A DNA stretch of 10,190 bases from Hemicentrotus pulcherrimus (taxonomy: Eukaryota; Echinodermata; Echinoidea; Camarodonta; Strongylocentrotidae), in assembly GCA_003118195.1 (NCBI GenBank), contig BEXV01001753.1, forward strand, positions 14,092 through 24,281, in the 5' to 3' direction. Positions 7,268 through 10,190 of the stretch are shown one piece after another. A program made the position numbers and the translations under genes. The notes beneath the pieces are model-generated. The model ran no database searches and was not told where the DNA came from. It was given only the letters and a program-made list of their open reading frames with translations. Numbering within the stretch: position 1 is the stretch's first letter; the number at the start of each line of letters is the position of its first letter.

Positions 7268-7759
7268 ATTATTGCTTTAACCGTCAAAGAATGGTGGTGC
7301 AAATTGCCTTTCCTTGTTATGGTGATCCCACTATAATTTACCTGCCCAGACTTCAATGGTAGTGACCCTTCTCCGTCACAGTGCAAAATTATTGAAGGTC
7401 AAAAAGGTTTAATACTCAGCTTGATGTCAATGCCTTAATTTCTTATTTGTTTTCATTAAATCTTCTATGGACCTGTAAAGTTTATTTTAACTCTTTAGAT
7501 ATTGTTATAGGGTTAAAATTGTCAAGGGTTATTTCAACTGTTTAGAATATTATAATTGAATTTCATGAGACCACCTCAGAATTGGAAGCCCCTCGGGTCT
7601 TTTCAATGGATTGAAAAATGGTTTGAAACTTGATACATGAAAATGTGCCTATTATATTTGATACCTCCAAGTGTTTGGAAAGAATATTGTTGTCTGCAAT
7701 TTCCTAAAAGGCTTCTGGAATAGTTTACCTGTAGTGATTCAGTCCAGTACCAAGTTTTA
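7268..7759. other. 3' flank or 3' UTR, little identified
   Basis: Presumably 3' UTR of the Kelch gene. A possible third exon-9-like scrap is the word AATGGTGGTGC at 7290-7300, also at 7035-7045 in exon 9; this is too short to trust. A candidate ATTAAA signal lies at 7455-7460. Nothing else is recognised. Confidence 0.4.
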
Positions 7760-7921
7760 TGTCTCCGCAACAAAGTAGCGGGATCGAGGCATTATGTTTT
7801 GGGGCTTTCTGTCTGTTCTTTTGATTGTGACATCTCAAGAACTGATTGATGGATTCCCCCCAAACTTTGGTCATGTATGAAACTTGCAGAGCCAATGAAC
7901 TGATTAGACTTTGGGGTCACG

Positions 7922-7934
7922 AGGTCAAAGATCA
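7922..7934 (+). promoter_or_regulatory. DR1-like nuclear receptor site, repeat unit A
   Basis: AGGTCA a AGATCA: two half-sites spaced by one base, the DR1 arrangement bound by RXR- and HNF4-type receptors. Binding is inferred from the motif only. Confidence 0.35.
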
Positions 7935-8049
7935 CATTATGTATGGAAAAACAGCTCATGTTCACATCATTATAGAATTGATGTACAGATTACCATCAAA
8001 CTCGGGACACGTAGGAATCTTGCTGAGCCAATGAACTGATTAGATTTTG

Positions 8050-8077
8050 GGGTCATGAGGTCAAAGTTCAAAGGTCA
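8050..8077 (+). promoter_or_regulatory. Four-half-site DR2/DR1/DR1 array, repeat unit B
   Basis: GGGTCA tg AGGTCA a AGTTCA a AGGTCA, in the same orientation: one DR2 step then two DR1 steps. The second and fourth half-sites match the consensus exactly. Function is not shown. Confidence 0.4.
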
Positions 8078-8218
8078 TGGAGCACATTATGCATGGAAAT
8101 TTAGCTTGTGATCACATTATCATTAGAACCGATGGACAGATTACCATCACACTCGGGACATGTATGTATTGTGCCGAGCCAATGAACTGATTAGATTTTG
8201 GGTTCATGAGGTCAAAGG

Positions 8219-8231
8219 TCATGGACACATT
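8219..8231 (+). promoter_or_regulatory. Perfect DR1 nuclear receptor site, repeat unit C
   Basis: AGGTCA a AGGTCA, the exact DR1 consensus, in the position that corresponds to the sites of units A and B. Function is not shown. Confidence 0.4.
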
Positions 8232-8262
8232 ATGTATGCAAAAGTGATTGCATTATCAATTT

Positions 8263-9896
8263 ACTATTTTACTATTTTCGAACACTATTTAATTATGTAT
8301 ATGAATGGTATTGTAAAATTGTTATCCACAAATTTTAATCAGGGTCTATGCAGTTTGATTTTCTTGTGTACGTAATATCAACTTTATGTAAATGGCTTTT
8401 TAAAGTGCAATTTTAGTGACATATTTTTTGTGCATACAGAAAATGTACCGGTATACACTTTTCAACATTAAACTGTATTTTTTTAAACCTGAATTCAGAG
8501 GTATGAGCACTGTATTGCATTTCTTTATTTCTCTTTTAAATGTTTATTGAAGTTCCTCCACTCCAAATCACTTTTAAGTGCATACATAAGCAATGTGCTA
8601 CAAATGCACATTTATAACTGAACAATTGGGCAGTTGAATCATAGTAGAAATATGTCTTATCAATCTGATTTATGAGCACGTTTAGATGGATGATAAGTAT
8701 GGATGTATGAATGTGTGTGTTTTTCCCCATGACTTTTGTTTGTTGCATGTATACATGTACATGAAGTGGGCTAGTGAGGTGCACCTCTCTGTCTTGCAAT
8801 TCTGGTTGGTCTAGGATGTGGAACTTTGTGTGGCACACTATTGATCTATTTAATTTCAAATATGTTACTACCATAGATATTTGATTGCCATCTTTCGATT
8901 AACTGCATTTCATACGTGTGTTGGTCATTCATTAGCAGATGAATGGCATTTGAGTGTAAACGTTCAAAACGGTTAAAGTGACTCAGTAACATTGTTGAAG
9001 GTTGATGAAAAGACTGCATAATTTGTGTATGAAATGTTACTTATTTAAATTCCTTCTACCATTCTTACCTCTAAACATGCACAAAATCCTGATTTTTTAT
9101 TTCTCAAACCACAAAGATATTTATGGTTTTCTTTGAAGGCGTCACTGTGCAACACGTACCCTCTAACAGTAATTTCTCCCAACTGTTTTTCCATAAAAAT
9201 AAGACATAAAACATCTTTCAACACTTGAATGTTTGGAATGGTATATAGAGTCAATTAACTGCTTTGTGACGATTTATATCACCTAAAATTAAATTAGATT
9301 ATAATAATAGAGTAGGGAGAATTCTGGAACCGATCAGATTTGTTTTCCCCAATTGTTATCATTAATCTGTGCATCAAGCATTGAAGTCACTACCTTAGAT
9401 TTTCTCTCATCTCAACAATGCTACCAAGTCCCATTCAAACACTTCTTGCATCTGACCACAATGTATTATATAGTATCTGTTTATGAAACACAGTTACATA
9501 TTTTGTTGACATCAACAGATTCGTGTGCAACGTAGGGCATACATGAACAGATTGAACATTCATTTCACTCTCTGCCAAGGCTTTGTTTCATTAAAACAAG
9601 GTGACACAAAGATTTTATAATTCAGTATTTTAATGATAGACATTGAAAATGTAAGGTCACTTTAAAGAGAAAAAAAATATACATAAATGCAAATATATGA
9701 TGATACCAACATGTAATAGCCTAGACAATTAGCAGGCAAGCTTATTTCACCCACTCATAATATAGGTGTTCTCCCATCCAATATTGGACAAAGCATTGCA
9801 TGGCATGATGCCGGTATTATTGACTTTGAAACTCACTTCTGATCAAGGAAGGAGAGGGAATCCATCTGGATCAAGTGAATGAATCCCTCACTAAAC
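8263..9896. other. AT-rich intergenic stretch, no gene seen
   Basis: Both strands lack a convincing coding exon. The longest open frame (8536-8874, minus strand, 112 codons) has no domain, a His/Ile/Tyr-rich composition and no supporting signals. Small features: palindrome CATGTATACATG at 8746-8757, TCCAATATTGGA at about 9778-9789, and a stem CTTTGTTT/AAACAAGG at 9591-9611. ATTAAA at 8467 could be a distal polyadenylation signal. Confidence 0.5.
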
Positions 9897-10006
9897 TGTA
9901 TGAACTAATTTTCATACATAACAAGCTACGAAAGCTTGCAAAAAGGTCACAAACAATTCGACTTAAATTATTTATTGCTTTGCCTCACCGTATCTATAAA
10001 GGCAAA
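9897..10006. repeat. Three successive perfect stem-loops beside the tRNA-like head
   Basis: Stem 1: TGTATGAA (9897-9904), loop CTAATT, TTCATACA (9911-9918). Stem 2: CAAGCT (9922-9927), loop ACGAA, AGCTTG (9933-9938). Stem 3: TTTGCCT (9979-9985), 14-base loop, AGGCAAA (10000-10006). All pairs are perfect. They lie downstream of the tRNA-like head when read on the minus strand, so they may be the body of the same SINE. Confidence 0.55.
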
Positions 10007-10019
10007 AAAACTAAATAAA

Positions 10020-10092
10020 CAGAGATTTGAACCCTCACGTCAAATCCAATGATCTGTTAAACGCTGTCCTTACCGACTGAGCTGACGATGAG
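10020..10092 (-). mobile_element. tRNA-like sequence, probably the head of a tRNA-derived SINE
   Basis: On the minus strand CAGCTCAGTCGG (10084-10073) resembles the A box and GGTTCAAATCT (10033-10023) the B box of RNA polymerase III promoters, about 40 bases apart as in tRNA genes. The T arm forms with loop TTCAAAT closed by G-C, G-T, G-C and A-T pairs. The D and anticodon stems do not pair properly and there is no matching acceptor stem, so this is not a functional tRNA. A tRNA pseudogene is the alternative. Confidence 0.6.
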
Positions 10093-10190
10093 TTGATGAT
10101 AGATTGATTTGTATAATTACTATCACCCTATTAACAACCCTACCGGATTCGACGTGTGCATGCGCTGGTTTTCTTTGCGAGTGCACATGC
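10093..10190. other. Right edge, nothing identified
   Basis: Contains the GTGCATGCGC and GTGCACATGC words near the edge but no gene or repeat that can be defined within the window. Confidence 0.4.

Larger units (their letters stand above)
7760..8262 (+). repeat. Interspersed repeat with three tandem units of about 132-151 bp
   Basis: A leader (7765-7847) with 'GTAGCGGGATCGAGGCATTA' precedes three direct copies starting at 7848, 7980 and 8131. Each has the order GATGGA or GATGTA, an ACTCGGGACA-like block, GAGCCAATGAACTGATTAGA (starts at 7889, 8025, 8176), a GGTCA-rich block, then CACATTATGTATG. Units are 132, 151 and about 132 bp. Open frames here with recurring 'CRANELIR' are translations of the repeat, not genes. 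The style resembles a dispersed repeat family I associate with sea urchin and other marine invertebrate DNA. Confidence 0.88.

Noticed and set aside
7159..7362. 67-codon ORF after the stop as an extra last exon
   Set aside because: It reads the decayed exon-9 copy in a different frame and has no Kelch features.
7846..8375. Two ORFs sharing 'CRANELIR' as a duplicated small gene family
   Set aside because: The shared peptide comes from the tandem DNA repeat; there is no start context, and the similarity continues outside the frames.
8536..8874. 112-codon minus-strand ORF
   Set aside because: There is no domain, codon bias, splice or promoter support, and its residue composition is that of random AT-rich DNA.
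10020..10092. Functional tRNA gene
   Set aside because: The A box, B box and T arm are recognisable but the D, anticodon and acceptor stems do not form.

Overview
The window is eukaryotic: coding sequence is split by short AT-rich introns with GT/AG borders, intergenic DNA is AT-rich, and there is debris of interspersed repeats. The words 'taggcctat' and 'accggtat', the short introns, and an interspersed repeat rich in 'ggtcaaaggtca' suggest a marine deuterostome, most likely an echinoderm such as a sea urchin. This placement is an impression from sequence style, not a search result.

Layout. Positions 1-2600 are mostly non-coding but hold two short stretches that look like first exons: a 43-codon ORF at 395 ending in a GTAAGC donor, and an open stretch at 1526-1640 ending in GTAAGG. 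They could be 5' exons of the main gene or belong to something else. The one well-supported gene fills 2608-7154 on the + strand. Nine coding exons (2608-3052, 3621-3782, 4242-4424, 4728-4851, 5035-5111, 5323-5779, 6146-6315, 6706-6870, 7015-7154) join in frame to 1923 nt, or 640 residues plus stop. They encode a complete BTB-BACK-Kelch (KLHL-type) protein, a likely substrate adaptor of a CUL3 ubiquitin ligase. The introns contain a palindromic element, a tetranucleotide repeat, a G-rich minisatellite and an antisense LINE reverse-transcriptase fragment.

Directly after the stop codon lies a decayed, frameshifted tandem copy of part of the last Kelch exon (7181-7264). Further on, a tandem repeat of about 130-150 bp (7848-8262) carries a DR1-type nuclear-receptor half-site array in each of its three copies. 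From 8263 to 9896 I see no gene. The right end carries three successive perfect stem-loops (9897-10006) next to a tRNA-like head on the - strand (10020-10092), probably a tRNA-derived SINE.

Only one gene is firmly supported, so there is no multi-gene system to describe. The most interesting points are the Kelch exon duplication, the divergent first half of the propeller, the repeat-borne DR1 arrays, and the structured SINE-like element.
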